Origin: Acholeplasmatales bacterium
Lineage (GTDB): Bacteria; Bacillota_I; Bacilli_A; Izemoplasmatales; Izemoplasmataceae
Direction of reading: 5' to 3'
Assembly (NCBI GenBank): GCA_007694145.1
Contig: RECF01000078.1
Span: forward strand, 38,199-102,198
DNA: 64,000 bases
Shown: positions 26,189 through 34,938 of the stretch, piece after piece
Layout: the number at the start of each line of letters is the position of its first letter
Numbering within the stretch: the first letter of the stretch is position 1
The notes under the pieces: generated by a model
What the model saw: only the letters and a program-made list of their open reading frames with translations
Told to the model about the DNA's origin: nothing
The model's database searches: none
Translations under genes and position numbers: made by a program

Positions 26189-26664
26189 TGATTGCCTTGA
26201 TTGTCGCTTATGATGAACAGCGTGTCATCGGCCACGGCGGTAAGCTGCCTTGGCATTTGCCAGAAGATTTGGCACATTTCAAAGAGTTGACATTAGGAAA
26301 GACGGTGTTGATGGGTCGGAAAACGTACGAATCGATTCTCCAAAGCTTGGGCAAACCTTTACCAAAACGCCACAACATCGTCGTATCAAAAACCTTGTCT
26401 AAGGCCGACGGCATTGAAGTTATTCGGGAGCTAGAACCGTGGTTAAACAGGCTTGCACAGACCGAAGAAGAGGTGTTTGTCATTGGGGGTCGCACAGTTT
26501 ATGAGCGGGCTTTGCCTTATGCCAAACGTCTTTATATCACCCATGTCAAAGGTCGACACGAAGGGGATGTGTTGTTCCCGGAGGTTGATTTCTCGCACTT
26601 TGAGTGTCGGCACTATGAGGAAAAAGATACCATGGCTTTCGCCATGTATGAAAGGAAAGATTAG
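26188..26664 (+). CDS. folA: Dihydrofolate reductase
   Basis: 158 residues. Recycles the dihydrofolate made by ThyA. The signature VIGHGGKLPWHLPEDLAHF, the NADPH loop VLMGRKTYESI and FVIGGRTVYERAL are present. Its ATG shares an A with the thyA stop codon (TGATG), so translation is probably coupled. Confidence 0.97.
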   Translation: MIALIVAYDEQRVIGHGGKLPWHLPEDLAHFKELTLGKTVLMGRKTYESILQSLGKPLPKRHNIVVSKTLSKADGIEVIRELEPWLNRLAQTEEEVFVIGGRTVYERALPYAKRLYITHVKGRHEGDVLFPEVDFSHFECRHYEEKDTMAFAMYERKD

Positions 26665-27489
26665 ATGGCAACCTTACTGTTTATTTTGGGCACCTTGTTT
26701 ATGGCATTGGCAACGATTTTTGGTTTCGACCTGACAGAACTGAACGCTTTGAATGCCTTCCTTTGGGTGCTGATTACTTTAGTGGCCGCAGTCGTGTCTT
26801 TTGGTGGTGTTTGGGTGTTCATGGGTCTCTTTGTCCTCGTGGTCCGCAACGAGAATCCTCATGGTGTGTGGCGTCACCGAATCATCAATAGCATTGTCAC
26901 GTTGTTTGTGCGGTTGCTCAACGTCAAAATCACGCTCACAGGGAAAGAAAACATTCCGGATAAAGGCGAAACATTCGTGCTGTACTCGAACCATCAAGTC
27001 ATCTTTGATCCGCTCTTCATCAAGCCGCTTTTCAAGCACCATCCACTCGTTTTTGTTGCCAAAGAAGAGGCCTTCGATTGGTTTGTGCTTGGGCATTGGC
27101 TCAAGCGTATGGGTTACATTTCCATTTCACCGCAGGCCGACCGCAGCGCCGCAGAAAGTATCATCAAAGGGATTCGATTGCTTGGTGAAGGCATTCCCAT
27201 GGCCATCTACCCTGAAGGCAAGCGCAGTTTTTCCAACACGATGCTACCCTTTAAACCAGGTGCATTCAAACTTGCAACCAAACCGAAAGCAGATATTTTG
27301 GTTGCGGCCATCTATGACTTCACGACCATTTTCAAAGGCTGGCCGTTCAAACGGGCCAAGGCTTACGTACATATTTTTCCGAAACTGACATATGAAACGT
27401 ACAAGGATATGAACACGAATCAGCTGGCCGAACACGTGCGCAGCATGATTCAGTCACAGCTTGACACCTATGCATCCTTGTCGAAATAG
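26665..27489 (+). CDS. plsC: 1-acyl-sn-glycerol-3-phosphate acyltransferase (PlsC-like)
   Basis: 274 residues. Two N-terminal transmembrane segments, then the acyltransferase domain with the HX4D motif (NHQVIFDP) and the PEGKRS block. It should place the second acyl chain to form phosphatidic acid at the membrane. It follows folA directly with AAAGGA before the ATG, so it is the third gene of the thyA operon. Confidence 0.9.
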   Translation: MATLLFILGTLFMALATIFGFDLTELNALNAFLWVLITLVAAVVSFGGVWVFMGLFVLVVRNENPHGVWRHRIINSIVTLFVRLLNVKITLTGKENIPDKGETFVLYSNHQVIFDPLFIKPLFKHHPLVFVAKEEAFDWFVLGHWLKRMGYISISPQADRSAAESIIKGIRLLGEGIPMAIYPEGKRSFSNTMLPFKPGAFKLATKPKADILVAAIYDFTTIFKGWPFKRAKAYVHIFPKLTYETYKDMNTNQLAEHVRSMIQSQLDTYASLSK

Positions 27490-27506
27490 ACACAGTATGA
27501 TATGAT
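27478..27506 (+). promoter_or_regulatory. Promoter of the pyrimidine-nucleoside phosphorylase gene
   Basis: TTGTCG (27478-27483), a 17-base spacer and TATGAT (27501-27506). The transcript would begin near 27513, downstream of the first possible start codon at 27509, which argues for the later start. Confidence 0.6.
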
Positions 27507-27538
27507 GGATGTCCAAGATAGAAGAGGATGTGATGTTA

Positions 27539-28831
27539 ATGAGAATGGTTGACCTCATTGAAAAGAAACGTGATCAGAAAGCACTGAGTGCTGAAGAAAT
27601 CACGTACATTATCGAAGGGTATGTCGCAGGCGATATACCGGATTACCAAATGAGCAGTTTTTTGATGGCTGTCTATTTCAACGGCATGACCCATGATGAA
27701 ACCATCGCCTTGACTCGGGCAATCTTAGAAAGTGGTGAAACGATTGATTTGTCCGCTATCGACGGCATCAAGGTCGACAAGCATTCCACCGGCGGTGTGG
27801 GTGACAAGACGACATTGGTGCTTGGCCCCTTAGTGGCATCATGTGGTGCGAAGTTCGCCAAGTTGTCGGGACGGGGTCTTGGTCATACGGGTGGTACCCT
27901 CGACAAACTTGAAAGTATCGAAGGTTTCAACATCGACCTTGACAGTGAGACCTTTGTCAGTCAAGTCAATTCCATCAACATTGCCGTGGCCGGTCAAACA
28001 GCTAAGCTTGCACCGGCGGACAAGTTGCTTTATGCACTGCGTGATGTAACGGGAACCGTGCCCAGTATTCCTCTGATTGCAAGTTCTGTCATGAGCAAGA
28101 AGCTGGCCAGTGGAGCCGATGTGATTGTTCTCGATGTGAAAATCGGTGAGGGTGCGTTTATGAAGACCTTAGAATCGGCCCGTGAGCTCAGCCGTGTCAT
28201 GGTGGACATCGGCAAAGCGTTTGACAAAAAGGTCATCGCTTTCATCACTGAAATGAGCCAACCACTTGGCTATGCAGTGGGCAACAAACTCGAAGTTATC
28301 GAGGCGATTCGTACATTGCAAGGCAATGGCCCTGAAGATTTGCAGATGTTATGTGTTGAACTGGGCAGCTATTTAATACATCACGCTGGTCTCAGCGATA
28401 CACTCAAGGATGCCCGCAAGAAAATTGAAGCGAGTATTCAATCGCTTGAAGCCAGTGATTGTTTCCGTGCGCTGCTTGAGCATCAAGGTGGTCAGATGCC
28501 AGACTTGAATGATTATATCCATGCTCAGCATATTGTCGCTGTGAAGAGCGAAACAAGCGGTTATGTCAAGACATTGCATGCCCTTGACATCGGTCTTGCG
28601 GCCATGCGGTTAGGTGCTGGTCGGGCGAAAAAGGACGATACCATTGATCCAGATGTCGGGATTGTGCTGAACAAAAAGCTTGGTGACCGCGTTGAAACGG
28701 GCGATGTCTTGGCCTATGTATATAATAATCTCGATGATATCACCGATATTTTACGAACCGTCATGGACGCATTTGTGCTTGACGAAACGGCGCCGCCTGT
28801 CAAACCATTAATCTACGAAATTATTGAATGA
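27539..28831 (+). CDS. pdp: Pyrimidine-nucleoside phosphorylase
   Basis: 430 residues. Phosphorolysis of thymidine, deoxyuridine or uridine. The signature SGRGLGHTGGTLDKLE and the phosphate loop KHSTGGVGDKT are intact, and a C-terminal domain is present. The start at 27539 (MRMVDLIEKK) matches the family N-terminus and lies after the predicted transcription start. Together with deoC and deoD it completes deoxynucleoside breakdown in this window. A terminator follows. Confidence 0.95.
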   Translation: MRMVDLIEKKRDQKALSAEEITYIIEGYVAGDIPDYQMSSFLMAVYFNGMTHDETIALTRAILESGETIDLSAIDGIKVDKHSTGGVGDKTTLVLGPLVASCGAKFAKLSGRGLGHTGGTLDKLESIEGFNIDLDSETFVSQVNSINIAVAGQTAKLAPADKLLYALRDVTGTVPSIPLIASSVMSKKLASGADVIVLDVKIGEGAFMKTLESARELSRVMVDIGKAFDKKVIAFITEMSQPLGYAVGNKLEVIEAIRTLQGNGPEDLQMLCVELGSYLIHHAGLSDTLKDARKKIEASIQSLEASDCFRALLEHQGGQMPDLNDYIHAQHIVAVKSETSGYVKTLHALDIGLAAMRLGAGRAKKDDTIDPDVGIVLNKKLGDRVETGDVLAYVYNNLDDITDILRTVMDAFVLDETAPPVKPLIYEIIE

Positions 28832-28833
28832 TC

Positions 28834-28860
28834 AAACGTCACGGAAGCGTGACGTTTTTT
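28834..28860 (+). terminator. Intrinsic terminator after pdp
   Basis: A 10-bp stem AAACGTCACG/CGTGACGTTT with a GAAG loop and T-run. Confidence 0.87.
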
Positions 28861-28927
28861 CGTCCCCAAGCCACCCTTGCATGAATCAAAAGATAAAATC
28901 CTCAGGTCAAGACGCATTTGTATGGTG

Positions 28928-28933
28928 TATAAT
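28928..28933 (+). promoter_or_regulatory. -10 element upstream of the channel gene
   Basis: TATAAT, 57 bases before the ATG; no clear -35 box. Confidence 0.35.
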
Positions 28934-28989
28934 GAAGGCATATCATGATGACAGTGAAACCTTAAACCAATTTGATTCAGGAGGCTACC

Positions 28990-30813
28990 ATGAAAAAAAT
29001 CAAACAACGTCTCCGTAATGCTCGGGCAATGATCAGTATTCAGACCCATAAGCGACCACGTATTTTTGTCATCGCCACCATGGTGTTCATCAATATTGCG
29101 GTTTTGTTGGTCGCGGCCTTCATCGCCCAGCTCATCGCCCCACAGGCCTTTGATTCGTATTTCCATGCCCTGACGAGCGGTAGCATCGTGTGGTTGTTGA
29201 CGCCAAACTCGATTTTGGCCATCCAAGGCAATCCCCAATTGGTTGTTTTGGCTACCATTGTCTTTATTGTCGGACTGGTGCTGTTTTCTGGAACCATCAT
29301 CGCCTTGACGACCAATGCGATCAAGGACTACTTTCAAAGCCGGGAAACGGGCAGTGGCCGCATCCGCCTTGAGAACCATATTGTCATTCTCAACTGGAAC
29401 AGCAAAGTCCCCGAACTGGTTGCGGACCTCGTGCATGTCAAAAGCAAGCATGTCAACTTAATGATTTTGGCTGACATTGACAAGCAACAAGCCCAAAAGC
29501 TCATTCGCAATGCCGTCAAGACAGTCCAATCCGACAAACGGAGCATGAAGCAGTTCAATGTTCTCATCAAACAAGGTGATCCCTTGCTGCAAGGTGATTT
29601 GTACGATATTTCCATCGATTATGCTGAGGCCGTTCTGATCATGAACCGGGATGTGATTGTACCGAGTACGGAAAAGCTGACCGAATGTGATCTCAATGTC
29701 ATCAAAATCGTACTGGGACTTGGACAGTTGGCACTGCCTAAAAAACCGACGATTGTGGCTGAAGTGAAGCAAATAGCGACTAAGGAGAAACTGTTGACGA
29801 TGGCGCGCGTTGTCAAGACCTTGCAAGGCTACTCCATCTTGCCGGTTTGCTTTGACCGACGTCTTGGGCAGATCATCGCTCAAACGATTATTGATAAACA
29901 CATTGAAGACATCTATCTATCGCTCTTTTCGTTTGAGGGCTCTGAGATTTACAAAGTGCCAAACAGTGATTTTGAGACCGTTCTAAAAAGCCACGATGCG
30001 GCAATCCCTGTGAATAAGGAAGGTCCGGATTGCTTTGTGCTCTCGGCCGATGACCACACTAAGATGTCAAAAAGTTCCCACGCGTGTGACCCGGCAAAAC
30101 TCATCGGTTTACCTTTGTCTGAAAAAAGTGTTCAGGATGTCTACATTGTCGGTCGCAACAACAAGTTATCCTTTATCCTTGAAACGTTTGAGAAGTATGA
30201 GCGTCTACACGATAGTTCCTTCCATGCCGAATGGATTGAACAGGATCGGGTGGTCCAACTCGTCGAGCGGCTCAACAAAGATGACGCCCCATTTACCATC
30301 TTGCTTTTGAGTGAAGAACACGCCGAAACGTCATCGCTTGACGCGAACGTGATCGATACACTCATCTATCTTGAATCGACTTTGAATAGAGAAGACGCCC
30401 ACATCATCGTTGAACTATTGGATCCGCAAAATGACCGGCTGATCAAAGATTTCAGCATCGAAAATACCATCATCTCCAATAAAATTGTCTCCTTGCTTTT
30501 AAGCAAACTGGCCTTGTTTCCTGAAACCGCACCTTTTTATGAGGATTTACTGACGGTTGAACCATCGGCGCGGGGTAAGGACGACTATGCGATTTTTGTC
30601 GAACGGGCAGGTAAAACGTATGAGGGTGACTTTCCAAAGCGATTTCCGACCCTTAAATCACTGATTCAGGGTAGTTACGAAGCCCATCGGAACAAGCTCA
30701 TCATGTTCGCCATAATACGCGAGGAGAAACTCCATGTCTTTGAAGGCAATCTGCATGCTGAAATCACGTTTGAACTGCGAGAAGATGACTTGTGCGTCTT
30801 TATGAAGTTATAA
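28990..30813 (+). CDS. CASTOR/POLLUX-like ion channel protein
   Basis: 607 residues. Transmembrane segments at about 22-46 and 82-108 frame a pore-loop-like stretch (FHALTSGSIVWLLTP), a two-helix channel layout. A large cytoplasmic region with two RCK/TrkA-N-like nucleotide-binding folds follows, including HIVILNWNSK and YIVGRNNK. The RENHIVIL-type core resembles the plant CASTOR/POLLUX family and its bacterial relatives, thought to pass potassium or calcium. The typical GYG filter is not visible. ATG 28990 has CAGGAGG upstream; an ATG at 28972 has none. Confidence 0.78.
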   Translation: MKKIKQRLRNARAMISIQTHKRPRIFVIATMVFINIAVLLVAAFIAQLIAPQAFDSYFHALTSGSIVWLLTPNSILAIQGNPQLVVLATIVFIVGLVLFSGTIIALTTNAIKDYFQSRETGSGRIRLENHIVILNWNSKVPELVADLVHVKSKHVNLMILADIDKQQAQKLIRNAVKTVQSDKRSMKQFNVLIKQGDPLLQGDLYDISIDYAEAVLIMNRDVIVPSTEKLTECDLNVIKIVLGLGQLALPKKPTIVAEVKQIATKEKLLTMARVVKTLQGYSILPVCFDRRLGQIIAQTIIDKHIEDIYLSLFSFEGSEIYKVPNSDFETVLKSHDAAIPVNKEGPDCFVLSADDHTKMSKSSHACDPAKLIGLPLSEKSVQDVYIVGRNNKLSFILETFEKYERLHDSSFHAEWIEQDRVVQLVERLNKDDAPFTILLLSEEHAETSSLDANVIDTLIYLESTLNREDAHIIVELLDPQNDRLIKDFSIENTIISNKIVSLLLSKLALFPETAPFYEDLLTVEPSARGKDDYAIFVERAGKTYEGDFPKRFPTLKSLIQGSYEAHRNKLIMFAIIREEKLHVFEGNLHAEITFELREDDLCVFMKL

Positions 30814-30825
30814 GGGAGGCCGACC

Positions 30826-31176
30826 ATGATTGATGTCATCCACTTCTACAAAGTTCGTGATTTAGACCGTGTCCGGGCGTTTTATGGTGAACTGCTAGGC
30901 TTGTCACTTTACAAAGATCAAGGTCTTTGTCTCATTTATGATTTGGATAGCCATGGTAAAATCGGTTTTTGCACCCACCACCCTGAAAACGTTCCGGCCT
31001 CGACGTGTATCACGTTCGTTTATGCGACACGTGAGGATGTCGATGCGTGTTATCGGTCTTTGAATGAACGCATCGGACCCTTGCCCACACCGTCTTATAA
31101 CACGCGGTTTGGCATCTATCATTTTTTTGCCAAGGACTTTGAGGGATTGACTGTTGAGTTTCAAACTTTTTTGTGA
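30826..31176 (+). CDS. VOC/glyoxalase family protein
   Basis: 116 residues with the two beta-alpha-beta-beta-beta units of the vicinal oxygen chelate fold (VRAFYGELLGLSLY in the first, YHFFAKDFEGLTVEF in the second). Possible metal ligands are H near residue 6 and E near the C-terminus. The substrate cannot be told. GGGAGG precedes the ATG, 12 bases after the channel gene, so they are probably co-transcribed. Confidence 0.85.
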   Translation: MIDVIHFYKVRDLDRVRAFYGELLGLSLYKDQGLCLIYDLDSHGKIGFCTHHPENVPASTCITFVYATREDVDACYRSLNERIGPLPTPSYNTRFGIYHFFAKDFEGLTVEFQTFL

Positions 31177-31217
31177 TGTTTTAGCATCCATCGATCGGAT
31201 TTCTTTGTGCATTCTCT

Positions 31218-31245
31218 TTGCTTTTACAAGGTGAACTGTTATACT
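31218..31245 (+). promoter_or_regulatory. Promoter of the thiT transcript
   Basis: TTGCTT (31218-31223), a 16-base spacer and TATACT (31240-31245), just before the riboswitch. Confidence 0.5.
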
Positions 31246-31258
31246 GAAGTTGTCGAAA

Positions 31259-31349
31259 CACAGGGGAGCTCGGAGAACCGGGCTGAGAGTATTCTTGATA
31301 CTAGAATAGACCCCACCTGATCTGGGTAATGCCAGCGTAGGAAGTTGCT
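31259..31349 (+). ncRNA. TPP (THI-box) riboswitch
   Basis: The conserved TPP aptamer blocks are present: CAGGGGAGC with GGGCTGAGAG on the 5' side, and ACCTGATCTGGGTAATGCCAGCG on the 3' side (split here by the segment boundary). The variable arm lies between them. A terminator hairpin follows at 31360-31391, so thiamine pyrophosphate should switch off thiT. Confidence 0.96.
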
Positions 31350-31359
31350 ATAAACGCAG

Positions 31360-31391
31360 GTTTTGTCCACGTGATCGGGACAAAACTTTTT
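31360..31391 (+). terminator. Expression-platform terminator of the TPP riboswitch
   Basis: A 9-bp stem GTTTTGTCC/GGACAAAAC with a 9-base loop, then five T residues; it lies between the aptamer and the thiT start. Confidence 0.85.
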
Positions 31392-31408
31392 ATATGGAGT
31401 GATGCCCG

Positions 31409-31981
31409 ATGGACCAAACACAATCAATACAAAAGATTTCAGAAATGGCCATTTTCATCTCATTTGCCTTTGTCATCGAAGTGGTGTTCAAGGTGTTTCC
31501 AAGCATGCCTCAAGGGGGTGGCATCAGTATGGCGATGTTGCCACTGGTTTTGCTCACTTATCGCCGCGGTTTGTTGGTCGGTGTCGCCAGTGGCATGATT
31601 TTCAGTATGCTCAACTTCATCCTTGGTGGCATGGTGCTTTACCACTGGGCCTCGTTGTTCCTTGATTACTTCATAGCCTTTGGCGTATTTGGCTTGAGTG
31701 CCCTGATTATCAACCGGAACAAGTCAAGCGTCGTCTATTTCACCTTGGCCATCGTCTTTGTTGGCTTGCTTCGGTTTGTCTCACACTATTTAAGCGGTGT
31801 GTTGCTGTTTGCCGAGTGGGCCCCTGAAGGCACACCGGCATGGCTATATTCCTTGACGTATAATGCTTGGTACATGGTCCCGACCATTATCCTCAGCGCC
31901 CTGGGCGGCTGGTTGATTTTCAAACGACTCAACCCCTTGCTCACCAATGACTTGCTCAATCAAGAAATCTTCAAATACTAG
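31409..31981 (+). CDS. thiT: Thiamine ECF transporter substrate-binding subunit ThiT
   Basis: 190 residues, about six transmembrane helices. ThiT hallmarks include FPSMPQGGGISM-type segment and AWYMVPTIILSALGGWL. It captures thiamine outside the cell and works with the shared ECF energising module, which must be encoded elsewhere. The TPP riboswitch ahead confirms the substrate. GGAGTGAT precedes the ATG. Confidence 0.95.
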   Translation: MDQTQSIQKISEMAIFISFAFVIEVVFKVFPSMPQGGGISMAMLPLVLLTYRRGLLVGVASGMIFSMLNFILGGMVLYHWASLFLDYFIAFGVFGLSALIINRNKSSVVYFTLAIVFVGLLRFVSHYLSGVLLFAEWAPEGTPAWLYSLTYNAWYMVPTIILSALGGWLIFKRLNPLLTNDLLNQEIFKY

Positions 31982-32018
31982 ACACTGCTTATCGTCTCAT
32001 CCCTGATTGTTTCGACAG

Positions 32019-32044
32019 GCACCGTGGAAACGGTGCTTTTTTTT
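32019..32044 (+). terminator. Intrinsic terminator after thiT
   Basis: A 7-bp stem GCACCGT/ACGGTGC with a GGAA tetraloop, then eight T residues. Confidence 0.88.
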
Positions 32045-32112
32045 ATGGTATCGCGGTGTTTTATTTCGCGTCTTTTTTCGGGCTTTTTCTTTTTTATTGA
32101 CCATCAATCGGG

Positions 32113-32118
32113 TATAAT
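32113..32118 (+). promoter_or_regulatory. -10 element of the glgA-glgC operon
   Basis: TATAAT 23 bases before the glgA ATG; the -35 region is only T-rich. Confidence 0.35.
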
Positions 32119-32140
32119 AAAGGCATAAGGAGGGATCGAC

Positions 32141-33568
32141 ATGAAAATCATGTTCGTCGGCAGTGAAGCTACCCCGTTTGTGAAGACCGGTGGTCTGGCG
32201 GATGTTCTCGGCAGTTTGCCGCAGGCGCTTGTTCGTGAGGGGCATGAAGTCACATTGGTGTTGCCCAAACATCGCGCGATCAAAAAAGCGTATCAACAAA
32301 CGCTGACCTTCGTCAGGGATTATCGGGTGTCCATCCACACGAAAGAAGAGTATGTCGGCATTGAGAAACTCGAGCACCAAGGTGTGACGGTGTATGTTGT
32401 TGACAACGAGTATTATTTTGGTTATCGGGAAAACCTGTATGGTGATTTTGATGATGGTGAGCGCTATGGCTATTTTTGTCATGCCGTTTGCAAACTGCTC
32501 CATGAACTGAACGAGTTTCCCGATGTCATGCATCTCAATGATTGGCAGACGGGGCTTATTCCCTTCATTATGAAGAAGAACTATCAACACGATGTGCGCT
32601 ATCAAAAAGTGAAAACCGTCTTTACGATTCACAACATTGCCTATCAAGGCGTCTTTGCAAAAAGTCTTTTGCCCTACTTGAATGTGCCCTATGGCAGTGA
32701 ACTTGAGTTTGATAATCAGATTAATTTCCTGAAAACAGCCATTGTGACGGCGGACTATTTAACAACCGTGAGTAAAACGTATGCCCATGAGATTATGCAC
32801 GACTATTTCGGTTACGGGATGAGCCCATTGCTTGCAGAGCGACGAGACCGTTTGAGCGGCATTATGAATGGTCTTGACTATGATGAGTTCGATCCGGCTC
32901 GCGATAAGGCATTAGCGAAAAACTATTCAGTTCGCAATTACGTACAAGGGAAACAAGCCAATAAAGAAGCGTTGCTCAAAATCTTTTATCTAGAGGATAA
33001 GAAGTTGCCGGTTATCGGTATGGTGTCACGACTGACTGAAGCGAAAGGCTTCCCCCTTGTTGAAGCGGTCATTGAGACGTTGCTGAGGGAAAAGAAAATC
33101 CAGTTTATTGTCTTAGGCAGCGGCGATCACGACATTGAAAGTTTCTTGGGGCACATCAAGCAAAAATATGCCCCGTATGTCGGGGTCTACTTCGGGTATA
33201 GCGACGGCATTGCCCGTCAAATCTATGCCGGGAGTGATTTCTTCCTGATGCCATCGCGCTTTGAACCGTGTGGCTTAGCCCAACTCATCAGCATGCGGTA
33301 TGGCACGTTGCCGATTGTCCGGGAAACCGGCGGGTTGAAAGATTCAGTCCTGCCATTTAACAAGTACACACACGATGGCACCGGTTTTAGCTTCACCAAC
33401 TACAATGCCCATGAGATGCTTGAAGTAATCCAGGGGGCCCTCGCTGTCTATGATGACCCTACCACCTTCAAGAAACTGATTCGTCGTGTCATGGCTGAAA
33501 ATTTCACTTGGGAACGTAGCGCCAAAGCTTACGTAGCGCTTTACAAAAAAGTATTGGAGGCATCTTGA
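32141..33568 (+). CDS. glgA: Glycogen synthase GlgA
   Basis: 475 residues, GT5 family. Extends alpha-1,4-glucan from ADP-glucose. The ADP-glucose loop KTGGLADVLGSLP is at residues 15-27, HLNDWQTGL lies in the first Rossmann domain, and the retaining-GT motif SRFEPCGLAQL is in the second. AAGGAGG precedes the ATG. The stop overlaps the glgC ATG (TGATG). Branching enzyme and phosphorylase are not in the window. Confidence 0.97.
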   Translation: MKIMFVGSEATPFVKTGGLADVLGSLPQALVREGHEVTLVLPKHRAIKKAYQQTLTFVRDYRVSIHTKEEYVGIEKLEHQGVTVYVVDNEYYFGYRENLYGDFDDGERYGYFCHAVCKLLHELNEFPDVMHLNDWQTGLIPFIMKKNYQHDVRYQKVKTVFTIHNIAYQGVFAKSLLPYLNVPYGSELEFDNQINFLKTAIVTADYLTTVSKTYAHEIMHDYFGYGMSPLLAERRDRLSGIMNGLDYDEFDPARDKALAKNYSVRNYVQGKQANKEALLKIFYLEDKKLPVIGMVSRLTEAKGFPLVEAVIETLLREKKIQFIVLGSGDHDIESFLGHIKQKYAPYVGVYFGYSDGIARQIYAGSDFFLMPSRFEPCGLAQLISMRYGTLPIVRETGGLKDSVLPFNKYTHDGTGFSFTNYNAHEMLEVIQGALAVYDDPTTFKKLIRRVMAENFTWERSAKAYVALYKKVLEAS

Positions 33569-34794
33569 TGGAAACATTGGCTTTGATTCTCGCCGGCGGT
33601 CGTGGATCACGACTCGACCTGCTATCTGAAAAACGTGTCAAACCGGCCGTTCCCTTTGCCGGGAAGTACCGCATCATCGATTTTACGTTGAGCAACTGCA
33701 GCAACTCAGGCATATATGATATCGCCATTCTCACACAGTACTTGCCGCTGTCGTTGAATGAACACATTGGTGTGGGGAAACCATGGGATCTCGACCGACG
33801 CGATACACGTCTATCCCTTTTGCAACCCAACAAGGAATGGTATGCCGGTACGGCCGATGCTGTATTGCAAAACATCGAATACGTCAAACGCAGTCCTGCC
33901 CGCTATGTTTTAATTCTTTCGGGAGATCATGTCTATAAGATGGATTATCGCAAGATGATTAAGACGCACCAAGAAAAAGGCGCTGTCTTGACGATAGCTG
34001 TGCAGCCTGTGGCCTGGGAAGAAACGCATCGATTCGGTATTTTGACGACGGACACCGATCACAAAATCACCAAGTTTTCTGAAAAACCCAAACATGCCGA
34101 TAGCAACTTGGCCTCGATGGGCATCTATGTGTTTGACAAGGACGTCTTGCTCGATGCTTTAACGACGGTTGAGGCGGAAGATCTCGACTTCGGCAAACAT
34201 ATCATTCCCCATCTACTCCAAAACGCATCGGTCTATGCCCATGTTTTTGATGATTACTGGAAAGATGTTGGAACCTATGACAGCTATCTTGAAGCCAATC
34301 TTGAGCTCACGGCGACGGTTGATCAAATTCCGCTTGACATGTATGATCGTAACTGGCGCATTTTCACACGCAGTGAAGAGATGCCAGCGGTCAAAGTCGG
34401 CAGTAACGCCACCATTAAGCAAGCGCTCATTGCCAATGGCTGTATCATTGCCGGTGAAGTGATCCGCTCAGTTTTAAGTCCGGGTGTCATTGTTCACCCT
34501 GGGGCGATTGTGCGGGGTTCAGTCATTCTCAATGACACCGAAATCATGCCGGGTGCGATTGTGGAAAATGCTATTATTGATAAGAATGTTTTGGTTGACT
34601 TCGGGGCTAAAGTCGGGCACGGCGACGACCATACGCCTAATCAAGACAATCCCGATTTGCTTTCAAGTGGAATCAATGTCATTGCCAAAGGTGTCAAGAT
34701 TCCTGAAAACACTGTCATCGAACGCAACTGCCGGATTTTTTCATCCGCCGTTTTCGATGGCAAGACCATCAAAAGCGGATCGACTTTACGGTAA
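33568..34794 (+). CDS. glgC: Glucose-1-phosphate adenylyltransferase GlgC
   Basis: 408 residues. Makes ADP-glucose from ATP and glucose 1-phosphate for GlgA. The nucleotide loop ILAGGRGSRL, KPAVPFAGKYRIIDF, the catalytic aspartate in SGDHVYKMDY, the sugar-binding FSEKP and WKDVGT are all present, so this is the catalytic GlgC rather than the inactive GlgD type. A left-handed beta-helix C-terminus follows. ATG 33568 (GGAGG 8 bases upstream) is preferred to the TTG one codon earlier. Confidence 0.95.
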   Translation: METLALILAGGRGSRLDLLSEKRVKPAVPFAGKYRIIDFTLSNCSNSGIYDIAILTQYLPLSLNEHIGVGKPWDLDRRDTRLSLLQPNKEWYAGTADAVLQNIEYVKRSPARYVLILSGDHVYKMDYRKMIKTHQEKGAVLTIAVQPVAWEETHRFGILTTDTDHKITKFSEKPKHADSNLASMGIYVFDKDVLLDALTTVEAEDLDFGKHIIPHLLQNASVYAHVFDDYWKDVGTYDSYLEANLELTATVDQIPLDMYDRNWRIFTRSEEMPAVKVGSNATIKQALIANGCIIAGEVIRSVLSPGVIVHPGAIVRGSVILNDTEIMPGAIVENAIIDKNVLVDFGAKVGHGDDHTPNQDNPDLLSSGINVIAKGVKIPENTVIERNCRIFSSAVFDGKTIKSGSTLR

Positions 34795-34801
34795 AGTCTT
34801 T

Positions 34802-34838
34802 CGCCGCCCTGATGTGATTAGGGCGGCGTGTTTTTTTT
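34802..34838 (+). terminator. Intrinsic terminator after glgC
   Basis: A GC-rich 9-bp stem CGCCGCCCT/AGGGCGGCG with a 9-base loop, then TG and eight T residues. Confidence 0.88.
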
Positions 34839-34857
34839 GTAAAGCGTTTTCCACAGC

Positions 34858-34886
34858 TTGTCTCACATCAGGCAATCATGTACAAT
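34858..34886 (+). promoter_or_regulatory. Promoter of guaA-guaB
   Basis: TTGTCT (34858-34863), a 17-base spacer and TACAAT (34881-34886), 52 bases before the guaA ATG. No purine riboswitch is visible in the leader. Confidence 0.65.
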
Positions 34887-34938
34887 GAAGTCAACCATGA
34901 TGACCCATCTATGGGGTCACAAGAAAAGAGGCGACACG

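Noticed and set aside
32041..32647. A 216-residue minus-strand frame over the start of glgA
   Set aside because: It is antisense to glgA and its product (poly-lysine and histidine stretches) resembles no protein; a shadow frame.
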